Source: Trichoderma breve | Taxonomy: Eukaryota; Ascomycota; Sordariomycetes; Hypocreales; Hypocreaceae | Reading direction: 5' to 3' | DNA: 64,000 bases | NCBI RefSeq assembly: GCF_028502605.1 | Contig: NC_079232.1 | Location: 7,192,001-7,256,000, forward strand | Shown: one piece after another, positions 1 to 10,905 of the stretch | How positions within the stretch are numbered: the stretch's first letter is position 1 | How the letters are laid out: each line of letters opens with the position of its first letter | Translations under genes and position numbers: made by a program | The notes under the pieces: generated by a model | What the model was told of the DNA's origin: nothing | Database searches by the model: none | The model's input: only the letters and a program-made list of their open reading frames with translations

Positions 1-468
1 ACTACTTCAATTTCACGTCGTCAGCAACAGACAACTCCAGGACATATGCCAGGATGGAAAGGTATATGGTGATGGAAGAACATACCTAGTAGCCTCAGAA
101 ACTTCGGTGACTGGAACTGATCCACTTCCATCTCCATAGTCGCAATGAATACCGAACTTTGAGCATCGCTCGCAGGGCTTCTGTCCGGTGCAGCGAACTT
201 TGCGTCCTCGACATGCATCACTTGAATAAGATGACAGAATTCAAGTTAGCAAGCCAACATCATCAAGCTCTGATGTTTCAACAATAAAGCGAGAAGAAGC
301 AAGGCTTGCGTTCTCTCACCAGGCGTTGGCCACGTATTGGGCCCTCTTTGGTCGAATCCTGGCCGATCGAGCTCTGATGCGGCATTGGCTGCTCCGTTGT
401 TCAGTCAACGTCTGGTGATGGATTCCGGCCACGGCCGTCGTTGAATCGCCGACATTCGAGCGAGTCAT
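1..468 (-). CDS. Zn(II)2Cys6 transcription factor, N-terminal part (cut by window edge)
   Basis: This is the start of a fungal binuclear zinc-cluster regulator, a nuclear DNA-binding protein. ATG is at 468. Exon 1 is 320-468 and exon 2 is 86-220; the intron 221-319 begins GTGAGA and ends AAG. A second intron begins GTATGT at 85, and the next exon lies at or beyond the left edge, so the gene is partial. Splicing rebuilds a canonical CX2CX6CX5CX2CX6C cluster (CDACRGRKVRC, then CERCSKFGIHC) after a basic stretch RPKRAQYVANA. The first Cys codon is split by intron 1. The 49 residues before the cluster are Arg- and Ser-rich. The ligand-sensing middle region is outside the window. It is the nearest regulator to the isocyanide-synthase cluster, but 3.3 kb separates it from the first cluster gene, so a role as pathway regulator is only inferred. 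Confidence 0.85.
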
Positions 469-552
469 TCTTGTAGATCGGCGAACACTTGAAATTCGCG
501 TTCTTTTTTTCTTTTTACTGGTCGGCGAGCAACTGCAGTTTTAGCTGATGCC

Positions 553-560
553 TATATAAA
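553..560 (-). promoter_or_regulatory. TATA-like element of the zinc-cluster regulator
   Basis: An A/T octamer (TATATAAA on +, read as TTTATATA on -) lies about 85 bp upstream of the regulator's ATG at 468, at a reasonable distance for a core promoter. Position is the only support. Confidence 0.3.
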
Positions 561-3500
561 GGGATAGAATAATCTGATTATTAAACACGCGGTTTGACTA
601 ATGCACAGACGCCCACAACTTCTGATTCCACGCAGCATTATTGGCCAATTTGGATCTTAAAGATTAAATGAATCTTCCATAGAGGATATTAAATCAATTT
701 TTAGGTTTTATGAGCAACATGTCAGATACACGGAGGTGCAATTTGGCCGACCTCTCCGCGTACCTAGTATACACTATCCCTCGCCACAAACACTATCGTA
801 TTACCTCATCCGACCATATATCAACGTGCGAGGTCTCTAAATGCTAAAGTACTCGTTGCAATGAGCCATTCTACACTGAATGGTATCAAGTAACTTCTTA
901 AAGTAGTATACCAGGTTATATTTATGTCGATATGCAAAGCAGTCACTGATAGAGGGAAACACGGGGTTGAAGCGTCCTCGTCTTGAATTGACGAGAATGA
1001 GCTCCGAGCTCCGACTATATGATAACCCAAACACCGAGCGTCCTCACAACCCATTTTCGAGTAAAAGTCTTCGCTAGGAGATCATTATGCCCAGGAGTGT
1101 ATCCTCTTGTGAAACTCTCATTGGATCATACATGATCTTTGAATAATTGTACAAAATTCGTCTCGTATAACGCGAATTGTTACACCAGTCGCCTGACTAG
1201 TCTATATGGGAAGAAGACTGGCATTGATAAATCCCTCTGTCGCTTAGAAATAATGCAACATTGGTGCAGGCAGAAGTATTTCGTATCCCCAGTTCTTTGC
1301 CCCTTACAAGTAAACCTTCTTGCCCGTCATCTAAAGCACAACTATTAGCCATAATCAAATCATCTGATCTTTCAAGGGTTATATTGACAGACTATGTACG
1401 AGGAACTGGTTTGGAGAGTAAAGGAGGCGTTTGAACAACATGATAAGGCTTATTCTCGCTAGCAGAGCTACTGGTACCATGGGCACTCGCCTCGCAAAAG
1501 CAGCGACCCCCTAATTTTATAAGCCTGAGGTGTCGATTGTGACTGTTTACATGGAATTTGATAATAGAACCACTAAAATTAGTAAAATATTCGTCACCTG
1601 AAAGATTGATCATGATGAGCCTGCCCTTGAGACGGCAGTTGCAAGCGTTGACGCGTCTATGGGTCAGACTTGCTACTCGCTTGGGGCCTAAGCCAACGCG
1701 TCATACGGTCTAAGAAATACGAGGCAAAATACTACTTGTTCTTGTCAAAGGGCCTTTGTCTGCATCTGCATTCCCATCTTGTACATCGTCCTTCCTCTGG
1801 GATGCCGACATTTACGAGGAGACGCCCGGTTACAGTCTCTTCTATGTAGGTCGATGAATAAGTTCCCTGACATATAATGTCCGAGCAATGACAAAGAGCA
1901 TCACTGGGCCATCCATGAGACCCCGCGCCATAATTCAACAGTTTTACGAGGTAATACTGACCCACATCGTAGATTAGAGGAATCCTACGTGGTACTGCGT
2001 CCACCAAACGCGTTTTTGTTTGTGTCTTTTTCCTCCAATAGCTGTATTCTAGCCCGGTTATATAGCCCTCATCAACCTATCATCATAGGGAATCCAAAGT
2101 GATGATAGGCTCATCTCAACTGCTGGTCGCCGACTAGGTCGCCGTCCAGATGCACCGTTGTGTCCAGAGGCTTTGGGGCGGTAAGAGCGGAGAAGGTCGA
2201 TAATTATGACGCCGTGTGGGAGCAGCGATCCACGGAAAGGCCGAGATCGTATTGTACAATAAAAATTCTTCTAACTTGTCCATGCATATGATTCTTTCTA
2301 CCCATAGTAGCCAGGGGGTGTTGCTAGTCAAGGCTTCACTCAAGTGAAAAGGGGTGGCCTGTGCCTAAGACATGGCGTTGCATTTTAGAAGCCCAACCTG
2401 AGCACTCAGGCTAACTTTAGAATCCTTCGGGCAAAGGGACAAGGAATATCCTGACAGATTAAGGCAGCAGAGAGCATTGCGTGGTGGATGTCATCTTGTC
2501 TACAGTTAGTCCTGAAGCTGACTCGTTAGAAGCAGTTCCACGGCCAGAACTAGAAAGGTTTTCCTTTACATAGAGACATCGACAGCTGTATACTTCTGCG
2601 GCATTTTATTCTGTAATGATTAATTTTGTAGGTATTGGTGGTGTGAATGCGGCTTGAGACTTTGATTTACCACCCCAGATCAAGTCAGCATAATGGCTTG
2701 ACAACGATATAATCTGCCTTGCTTGTACACGGTCTCACTGGAAACCGAAGGCTTGAATTGGCTGAAAGAATTACTGATCGATAGGAGCGCGAGAAACAGA
2801 TTGGTCAACTTGTACCAACTGGTTCCAGCTGTTTCTCTTCAGCCGTGATGCTGATCTACTATTTACATGTATCTTTCTCTTAGGTCGTCCTAGCGTTTAA
2901 TTTCTTAGGGAAAAAAAGACATGAACGTTGCATTAGTAGTGACACATATAGAAAACGATATTTTAGGCTCATTCTTTCTTTAATAGGTATACCCCTAGGA
3001 ATTGACTCGATTAATCCGCTCTACTGTATGATGATAAAGCTTGTCTCTGGCTGAGTTTTCGCGGATAACCGTACAGTCCTAGGGCGAGTAGCGACACTGT
3101 AATAACAACTCCGTCTAAACATTCACCCATTTGTTTAATATTCTTTTTGCCATTGAATCTCATCCAACGATTCATTCAGTTCCATAATTATAAAGCAAAA
3201 GACTATTTGCTTCTGCGAACGGAATTTTGTATGCTCCGATTGAAACATTTCAAAGCATATTCTTCTAGATAGACTTCGTACATGAATTAATGATTACTGA
3301 TCTGACGTGATTACTTATGCATGGCTGCAGCACGCTAAACCGCGATGATTAGTATTTCATCCTTCAGCGCAGCGCCCGGCTGATTAGTTTACCGTGAATT
3401 TAACTCTACGTAATGCAACGAATGACTAACCGCTCAAGTGTAGAAACGCATCTGTCAGCGACAGCCTTGGCGAGTAGAAGCGAATAGTGCTGAATCCTTA

Positions 3501-3673
3501 GCGAAAGGCAACCGAAGTGATGCGTATCATCCCTAGTCGCGGGGTTTTGGAGAAAGGTTGCCCGCGCAGTTGTGATGTAATTCACCCGAGGCTGGCAACA
3601 AGAATTCAATAATGGCTGAACCTAAAGCAAAGTGGCCTGACGAATTCGATTGATGCTAGTTGATTCAATTGTC

Positions 3674-3680
3674 TATATAA
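3674..3680 (+). promoter_or_regulatory. TATA box of NmrA-like gene 1
   Basis: TATATAA occurs about 125 bp before the ATG at 3803. It is followed by a CAA-rich leader (repeated CAACAA and ACAACAATT) typical of fungal 5' untranslated regions. Confidence 0.5.
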
Positions 3681-3802
3681 GTCCTCTTGATATCCAGAGA
3701 GCAAAAAATATCCTCATCAACAATTTCACAACAATTACTCAACTACCAACAAACATTCAAGCTTAAGCTCAATTCATAAACTCTACTCTCCACATCTACA
3801 AC

Positions 3803-4886
3803 ATGCCTGAAACAGTCCTTGTTATCGGTGGCACTGGTGCCCAGGGAGTCCCTGTCGTCAAAGGTATACTCGTAATTGTGGTTTAAAAAAAATTCTGTTC
3901 ACTAATATCTGTTTGCAGCCCTTACGTCTGACGGTAAATATGCCGCCCGTGTCATTACCAGGAATGCTTCTTCTCCTGAAGCAAAGGAACTCGCCGCAAT
4001 CCCTGGAGTCACCATCTTTGAGGGAGACAGCTACCATGAGCCTACCCTCCTTAAAGCTTTTGAGGGCGTCTCATACCTTTTCGCCAACACCAACGGTTTT
4101 GCTATTGGAGAGAAGGCCGAGGTCTATTGGGGTACCCGCCTTTACGAATTGTCCCGACAGTTTGGTCTAAAGCATTTCCTCTATGCCGGTCTTGAATATG
4201 CCACTAAGCTCGGAAACTACAACCCCAAGTACAGAACCGGGCATTTGGATGGAAAGGGCAAGGTTGTCGACTTCATTGCAGCTCAGCCAACTAAGCCAAT
4301 GGCATGGTCTGTCTTGACCTCATGCCTCTATATCGAAGGTCTATCGGAACTTCTTCGACCTTTCCCCAACCCCAGCGACCCTGAAACAATGGTCTTTGCC
4401 CTGCCCATTGGAACCGCAAAGATGCCCCTCATTTATCTCGAAGATTATGGATCTTACGCCCGTTGGTTGTTTGACCACCCGGAGCGCAGCAACGGCCTTG
4501 AACTCCACGTTGGTACTGAAGATATCGCTTGGAAGGATGTTGCTGCGGCCTTTACAGAGGTTACCGGCAAAAAGGCAACTCACTGGGATCTCAGCCTGGA
4601 TGAATACTTTACATTAGGAATCTTCCCCGAGCCAGATGCGATTGTCGGCCGTGCTGCTGGTGGTGGCAATGATCCCACCTTGTTCACGTTCCGTCAGAAC
4701 TTTTCGGGTTTCTGGAACACCTGGAAAGATGAGCTGACCAAGAGGGACTATGCTCTCTTGGATGAGATTTTGCCCACTAGAGTCAAGTCCATCAAGGAAT
4801 GGATGGTCAAGGTTGGCTATACCGGAGAGCCTTCGTCGGTGCTGAAGGATTACCGTGACCAAGGCTTTTTTGCGAAGGACAAGTAG
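3803..4886 (+). CDS. NmrA-like NAD(P)-binding protein 1 (342 aa)
   Basis: Exons are 3803-3863 and 3919-4886, with a 55-bp intron (GTATAC...TTTGCAG). The protein begins with a Rossmann dinucleotide motif GGTGAQG (residues 9-15) and continues with the NmrA/isoflavone-reductase layout: VITRNA after beta-2, and a substrate-side half containing FRQNFSGFWNTW. Family members are soluble atypical short-chain dehydrogenases. Some reduce small molecules; others only sense NAD(P) and bind transcription factors. No classical SDR YxxxK catalytic pair is obvious. It is clearly paralogous to the minus-strand gene at 10906-11955 (GDCYDE versus GDSYHE, shared LDEYF, EWMVK and GYTG), and the intron sits after the same codon phase. 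It converges on the isocyanide synthase. A tailoring or regulatory role in that cluster is inferred. Confidence 0.9.
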
Positions 4887-5952
4887 TAGGCACAATAAGC
4901 GTTTGTAACAAGTTGGGATTTTATAGCTAGTATAGACTTGCTTCGATGTTTTGATATGAAGAGAGGGTAATAAAGTTGAAGATTTTACTGAGCATCCATT
5001 GATCAAGAAATTTGATACATCAATCTTTATTGCGTGAAAATTTCGTCGTCTCAGTTCTTTATCTCTGTAAGAAACTACCGAAAATGCGAAAGAACGTGGG
5101 CTAGGCCGCATCGAGTTTCGCCTTTTTAGAAAAGTAAATTCCGAATGCTTGAAAGAGATTTTACTGTGACAGTGCTGAGCGATACACGCTAATCTCATAG
5201 CCTCGGCTCCGGAATTTGTATGCATTGGCTTAGATTCAACTTAGTCAATTCTTATGGCCACCATAAAATAGCGAGCAATGTTGGGTAACAAATGTAAGCA
5301 TATTAAAATCTGAAGATTGGCTCTGTAGTACGTAGAGATATACACCTTGACGTATACTAAAATAATCAGAATAATCGCTATCACTTACGGCTTTCGCCAC
5401 GATGCGAGCATACACCAATGCTGTCAGCTGAAGCGATCAGGCCTTATTGAGTCGAGACGATGAGACACAATCAGTGCAAGTACTCACACTGCTCAGCTTC
5501 AAATGGGAGGATACGCGCAAATGCATGCAATTAATAATTCCCCGATAACTTCGAGTTAACTGTGATAAAACGGGGAGTGTGGCGTGCTGATTTAATATAG
5601 AGTATGTCATCGTAGCATTGACATCCCCTGTAAGACCCATATCGAGCAAAGGCAGCGCCGTAAGCCAGTGCTTCTTAGAGCACAGCGCCTTGAGATTTCA
5701 AATCTGACAGTGTCTTTCGCGACGACTCATCGAACACTGTCAACAGCTACTGCATGTGATCAAACTCCCATTATCAAAGAACAAATAAACATTAGGAGCA
5801 AACTTAGTCAAGTTGTTACAACAAAACATCGGTCAATTGTGTCAAAAGCTAAAACAAAAACTTTTATCTACTGGAAGAGTAAAAAAGAAAAGACTAAGAA
5901 AACTCCAAACTTTGTACCAAAGCAATCGAACTCATTGTCCATCTCCATACAA
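4887..5952. other. Convergent intergenic region
   Basis: Tail-to-tail space between NmrA-like gene 1 and the isocyanide synthase. It carries both 3' ends. I see no gene, repeat or RNA in it. Confidence 0.6.
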
Positions 5953-7489
5953 CTAAGCAAAACCCATGGGAATAACAGGCGAAAATCCTTTGCTCAGCTT
6001 CTTAATCTTGGCAAGTTCATTAGGACCAATCTTTGGCGCAGCTTCACCCTCTGCTGCCTTCGCTCGGATATACAGGCCTCTAGGGTAGAAAACCTCAAAC
6101 TCAACAGGCACATCCCACTTCCACACATCTGACCGGTCGCGGTAATAGTAAGGCCGTCCGTTTTGCTCAATGACATCAAATGATTCGCGCAACTCAATGG
6201 CGTGAGCGGTGCGGAACTGGCCCTTGGAAGTGACCGCAAGACAGCAATGCCACGGGGTCATGGAGAAATGGCTCGGCTGAGGGATCAGAGGGAAAGACAG
6301 CTTGTTGGTACCGGTGGATCGGTGGATAGACAGACGAACGTGGTCGGGAAAGTTGTCGTCAATAGCAGCGGCAAAGGCCTGGGAAATATGAATGTTAGTT
6401 TAAAAGTTATGCAACCAGTGCCGGGGTGGCCCGAAATAAAGATCTTACCTTGCCACGGGTAATCATGTCGCTGGCAACTCGCTTAACCGTTCGCTTATAC
6501 TCTCCCTTGGTGGTAACATTGGCCGTTACAGGGCTGTAGCGTAAATCCTTGTTGAGGAAGATGATGTAGCCGCAATATGTGAGGTTGATATCTGGGTCGT
6601 TGGCGATGGCCTCACGAGCATCGAATCCCTTGGGCATGTATTTTTCCACGAGCATCCTGCGGGATTCATCGACGCGGCTGACATACTCCTCCTTGGTCAG
6701 TGTAATGCTGTCGCTGACGCCAACGAGGTTCATGATTCGCATAAACTTGAGACGGTCATAGCCCTTCGCCTCAGCCATACGTCGCAGGTTCAAGCCGTAT
6801 TCAAAAACTTCCTCGCTCGAAATACCCACCAAGTCGCTGTAGACAAGACCGTCTGAAGTAATGGTCACGTAAGCTCCAGGGGCGTAAATTTCTTGGATAT
6901 CCTCGCAGAGATTCTGGAGACGACCCAGGGCTAGCTCCTCACCCAAATCGGGCAAAGCTCCAAGAACCTTTTCCACCTTGTTCACACTCTTCCAGGGGAA
7001 TGCAGGCAGGACAAGCTCGATTGGTACATTGCTGTCAACGTGCTTTTGAACGCGTGGAACAAACTTTGCACGACCCAGCCATTGCTCGCCTTCAGCATTC
7101 TCTTCATTATGACCGTATCCTTGGATGATGGTCAAAATACGAGATGTCATATCCATATCTGGCTTCTTTGCTGGGAGGTTATTTCTTGCCGCAGCCTTTG
7201 AAGGCTTGACGACGTCGCCAGTAGAAACGGGAGGAGGAAGAAGTTCCTTTGTATCAAGTGATAGTTCTGAAGAGGGGGTATCAGAATCTGATCCAGAATC
7301 TGAAACACTGGATGAGACAGAAGTGATTGCTGGGCTGATTGATCGCTTCCACTGTGTAAGCTCTTTGACTTGAGCCTCCAGAAGGGCTAAACGGTTGAAG
7401 TCTCCAAGCTGAGATTCGACGGCAAAACCATGGCCGTCTTGCACATCAACAATGTTGATGGCAATAGTTTTCGAAGCCAAAATAGACAT
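5953..7489 (-). CDS. Isocyanide synthase, Dit1/PvcA family (488 aa)
   Basis: Exons are 6449-7489 and 5953-6378; the 70-bp intron runs GTAAGA...TTTCCCAG. ATG at 7489 (MSILASKT) is chosen because the frame upstream has no further ATG. Residues 1-110 form a leader with a Ser/Asp-rich linker. From about residue 115 the Dit1/PvcA (isocyanide synthase) domain is visible: QGYGHNEENAEGEQW, RAKFVPRV, LPAFPWKSVNK, LGALPDLGEELAL, ITSDGLVYSDL, and near the C-terminus FPLIPQPSHFSMTPWH. Enzymes of this family turn an amino-acid amine into an isonitrile using a ribulose-5-phosphate carbon; yeast Dit1 uses the same fold for spore-wall dityrosine. Neither a P450 nor an Fe(II)/2-oxoglutarate partner lies in the window. 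It is flanked by an NmrA-like gene and, divergently, an MFS transporter, which supports a metabolite cluster. Substrate unknown. Confidence 0.88.
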
Positions 7490-7702
7490 GTTGAGAAACT
7501 GAAAACAAAAGTAGAGTAGATTAAGAAAGAGTAGTCCGAGAATCCAGGAAGGAACGATGCTGTAAGGGGTATTGATTTGGATGAAAGAAGGAACAGTTGC
7601 GGAGGACTTTGCAGTCAATATATATACTGTGAATGGATGGTTAAATTGAAGATGTTAATGATTCATGCCAAGCAGTTGAGTATCAGAACAACACTGAATA
7701 GC

Positions 7703-7711
7703 CTATTTATA
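7703..7711 (-). promoter_or_regulatory. Possible TATA box of the isocyanide synthase
   Basis: Read on the minus strand this is TATAAATAG, about 215 bp upstream of the ATG at 7489. It sits in a very A/T-rich patch (7680-7750), so other start elements are possible. Confidence 0.35.
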
Positions 7712-9255
7712 GTCGTATATATGATAGAATTATACGATGAATTATATAAGACGACACATGTTGCCACTAGTGTTTTACGCCTGCCCCAGTTATGCTTGCC
7801 TCCATAGGCTCCTACATTAGGCAAGAGGATTTTTAAGCCCTGGACAGATCGCCTCAACTAATACGCCCGAGCCGGCTTTGGAAAGAGAAGGATCTCAGCT
7901 GGTCAACACCTACCTGCCTTGGCTGGCAGACTGTATTGCCGTATTGGCCAGAGCGCATGGTAGCATCAAAGCCAGCCCCGATGATGTGACCGAAAAGTGA
8001 TAGAAGGGAAATGAAAAGCGGGACAGAATCTTCAAAAGGTCTCGTGGAACAATGAATGTTGTTCTTTGGTAAGCATGTGCCAAGATTATGTTTGCTTTCT
8101 TATTTCAGCCTTTCCAAGATCTACAATAGGAGATGCCAAGTTTGCGCCCCACAGCTCGTAAAATCCTACGGTGAATCATTTCACCGCATAAGATTTGCTT
8201 GCACTACTGACTCTCTCTGGTACGCAGGTGAGATCTACTAGTATCAAGTAAGCAGCTTGCCATTGAACTCGTACGATGCAACCTGGCTTCTAGAATATCC
8301 ATGCTTCGCAACTAGCGGAGTGTACTAACTTTCCAAACTCCGGAAACCACTACTATAATACGAGCAACACATAGTATCATGAAACAGGTTTGTGGTAATA
8401 ACAATAACAATTAGTCTACCCAGTACTAATGCTGTTTAAAATCCGATGCTCTGCTTTAGTTGGCGGCTCGTCCCGCGGATTTTTCAATAGTGCGTGTGTG
8501 GTATTCAGCAAGTTCCAGCCCTACAGGCGGTGTGCATGGTGCATGCAGATCCAATCCTAACCTTGAATCCTTCTACGCATATGATCAACTGGTTTGTCAG
8601 TACTTTGCTGACGGGGTAACATTTGAGGCTCGGCACAACTCCAACTACCGACTGCGCCCATCAGCTTCGGCCGGATTTAGACAGCCAGATCCACTATAAG
8701 CACGTAAAACCCTAAACACTTCTGAGGCTATATTGTGATGATACTCTATATGGTAGCTCATAGTAGCCCACATGCAAAAGTGAGATGTCCGATTCATGTC
8801 CCGATAACTCCCCGGCAACTTCTAGATTAGGCCGCAGAATTTGCATTTAGTTTTTGGCTTATGGCTTATTCAGGGGTTTATATCTGTTGCTCAGTTATGG
8901 TTGATTTATTGCGCAGGAACACCGTTGTTCGTCATACTGTGACTAAGTTATTATATATTTTTCAAGGAACAGAAGATCCCAGGCAAATCAGGCACGCCAA
9001 GAAAATACCTAAATCGGCATCCCCTTCTTATGTCTATTAATAGAAGGTGCCATTCCTTAGGTTCTGGATATTCTTGATTTCTAGTTCATCATGCTGTTTC
9101 TTTTTGCAAGCTGAAACCAATATTTGCGTCATTAAAACCTATATACAGTGCCAGCCTTGTGAAAGGTGAACAAGTTTTGACAAATTAATCCTGAACTTGG
9201 AGGAGTCAAGCAACCTGCCTTTCTAAGCATCATCCGCTTACCCTGCCTCTCTGAC

Positions 9256-9342
9256 CGGCATTAGTTGCTGTGCTGATGCGGCTACCAATGAAAATTTTCC
9301 TTCCCTTCTAAGCCGGCGATCTGCGGATTTACGGTAGTGCGG
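9256..9342 (+). promoter_or_regulatory. Cluster of CGG triplets, candidate zinc-cluster regulator sites
   Basis: Six CGG triplets lie on the plus strand at 9256, 9279, 9314, 9324, 9332 and 9340, ending 109 bp before the transporter ATG. The last four are direct repeats with 7, 5 and 5 bases between them. CGG half-sites are the usual targets of Zn(II)2Cys6 proteins, and such a regulator lies at the left edge. Binding is inferred. Confidence 0.4.
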
Positions 9343-9451
9343 AGAGCTAGTCTCAACCAGCTGAGTAAAAGTGACACCTATATGTTGTGTCTCAAAAGTT
9401 CATTAAGGAGAAAGTTAGCAAGAGAAACCAAAAACAAAAGTGTGAGGAGAA

Positions 9452-10813
9452 ATGGACAACTCGGCAGACAACTCGGTTGTCGACCCCGAGAAGACCGAGG
9501 CTGTCTCCTCGGAAGAAACATCGTCAAGCCCTCCCTCCCCGGCGATGGAACCAACATCTACTTCCAGATGGACTGCCTATCTCCAGATATTAGCTGGCCA
9601 CTTGATGATCTTTGATACCTTTGGCTATATTGGATCTTGGGGCCTCTTTCAATCCTATTACATTTCTACCTTGGGCCGTTCACAATCCGACATATCTTGG
9701 ATTGGCAGCATCCAACTGTTACTCGTCTTCTTCGTCGGCACCTTTTCGGGGCGCAGTCTCGATGCAGGATATCTCCGTATCACATTAGCCATAGGTTGCG
9801 CCCTCCAGATTCTGGGGATATTCGCTGCGGCTTCTGCCATCACGTACTGGCAGCTTCTGCTGGCGCAAGGCATCTGCGTTGGTCTTGGAGATGGACTCAT
9901 CTTTTGTCCGATGATCTCTCTCATTAGCACATACTACGATGACAAGAACAGGGCTTTGGCCGTTTCCTTTGCTGCTGCCGGCGCTGCCACCGGTGGAATG
10001 GTATTCCCTGCCATTGCTAAGCAGCTACTCCCGCGTCTTGGAGAACCTTGGTCGGTGCGTGTGATGGGGTTTGTTTTTGTGTTCAACTCGGCAATTACTC
10101 TGCTCGTCGTGAAACCAAGAGTGGCGGCAAGAAAGTCTGGCCCTCTTGTTGAATGGACAGCTTTTAAGGAGCTCCCTTACTCACTCTATGCCATTGGCAT
10201 CTTCTTAACCCTCTGGGGTCTCTACTTTGCCTACTACTATGTCTGTATCTCTTATCCTCCCTATGTGCAGTTGTCTAATTCTTTGCAAACACAGATTTCA
10301 GTATTCGGCTCCCACGTTATCCACGTTCCACCCGATCAGTCTTTTTACCTCATCATCGCCATCAACGGTATCGGAATTCCGGGACGCATCTTTCCAGCTT
10401 GGTTTGCAGCCCGCGTCATCGGCAATGCACTACATGTGCTGATTCCTCTTACATTTGGTGCAGGAGTGCTTTTGTACTTCTGGAGGCTGGTACACTCATA
10501 CTCAGGCCTCTTGGCATGGATCATTGTCTACGGTTTCTTTGCAAATGCCGTGCAGAGTCTCTTTGTGGGCAGTGTGGGTAGCTTAACCAAAGACCGTCAA
10601 AAGATGGGCGTGCGGGTTGGTATGATTTTCACCATTGTCAGCTTTGCTTGTCTCACTGGTCCACCTATTGCTGGAGCGCTGATTGATCTTCGTGGTGGCG
10701 ATTTTCTCTACGCTCAGATCTTTGGTGGAACCGCTGTAGTTCTTGGATCATGCGTTCTTACCGCGGCTGCTATTGTCAGTAATCGTGAAACCATTCTGGA
10801 TGCAAAGGAATAA
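9452..10813 (+). CDS. MFS transporter, monocarboxylate-porter type (453 aa, or 434 aa if spliced)
   Basis: A polytopic membrane protein of the fungal monocarboxylate porter branch of the major facilitator superfamily (related to Mch-type carriers). A hydrophilic Ser/Pro/Glu-rich N-terminus (residues 1-40) is followed by about twelve hydrophobic segments. The family loop between helices 2 and 3 is visible as GTFSGRSLDAGYLR, and a conserved INGIGIPGR occurs in the second half. The frame is open throughout, but 10245-10301 looks like a retained 57-bp intron: it starts GTATCT, contains CTAAT and ends TTTCAG. Removing it keeps frame and joins YYV to LFGSH, which reads better as a helix-7 region. 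The stop lies 92 bp from the tail of NmrA-like gene 2. Export of the cluster product or self-protection is the likely job. The substrate cannot be read from sequence. Confidence 0.88.
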   Translation: MDNSADNSVVDPEKTEAVSSEETSSSPPSPAMEPTSTSRWTAYLQILAGHLMIFDTFGYIGSWGLFQSYYISTLGRSQSDISWIGSIQLLLVFFVGTFSGRSLDAGYLRITLAIGCALQILGIFAAASAITYWQLLLAQGICVGLGDGLIFCPMISLISTYYDDKNRALAVSFAAAGAATGGMVFPAIAKQLLPRLGEPWSVRVMGFVFVFNSAITLLVVKPRVAARKSGPLVEWTAFKELPYSLYAIGIFLTLWGLYFAYYYVCISYPPYVQLSNSLQTQISVFGSHVIHVPPDQSFYLIIAINGIGIPGRIFPAWFAARVIGNALHVLIPLTFGAGVLLYFWRLVHSYSGLLAWIIVYGFFANAVQSLFVGSVGSLTKDRQKMGVRVGMIFTIVSFACLTGPPIAGALIDLRGGDFLYAQIFGGTAVVLGSCVLTAAAIVSNRETILDAKE

Positions 10814-10905
10814 ATAGAGAGAAGGGAGAAACTTTTATTTGCATAGAAATTTGTTTATATATATGACTAAGATAGAAGTGAAGTATTTATTTGGTAGAGT
10901 TCAGT

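Larger units (their letters stand above)
469..3802. other. 3.3-kb intergenic region, no supportable gene
   Basis: A/T-rich sequence between the regulator and the first NmrA-like gene. The open frames seen are short, lack an ATG or a splice partner, and show no family signature. One Cys-rich frame on the minus strand (about 1732-2007) was considered, but it has no ATG and no credible upstream exon. The right end holds the promoter of the NmrA-like gene. Confidence 0.6.
7490..9451. other. Divergent promoter region, isocyanide synthase / MFS transporter
   Basis: Two kilobases between two head-to-head genes, holding both promoters. I found no supportable coding sequence in it; frames near 8056-8241 and 8460-8699 are short and show no recognisable motif. 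The right end has the CGG-rich patch described separately. Confidence 0.6.

Noticed and set aside
1732..2007. Cys-rich minus-strand frame of about 91 codons
   Set aside because: It has no ATG, no upstream exon with a good donor, and no recognised family. Left as intergenic.
4614..5225. 203-codon minus-strand frame antisense to NmrA-like gene 1
   Set aside because: Overlaps the conserved C-terminus of the NmrA protein on the opposite strand and shows no motif.
5668..6132. Plus-strand frame across the end of the isocyanide synthase
   Set aside because: Its right half is antisense to the well-supported synthase exon 2, and its composition is low-complexity.
7490..7618. N-terminal extension of the isocyanide synthase
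   Set aside because: The frame is open, but the extension has no ATG and resembles a 5' leader. ATG at 7489 is used.
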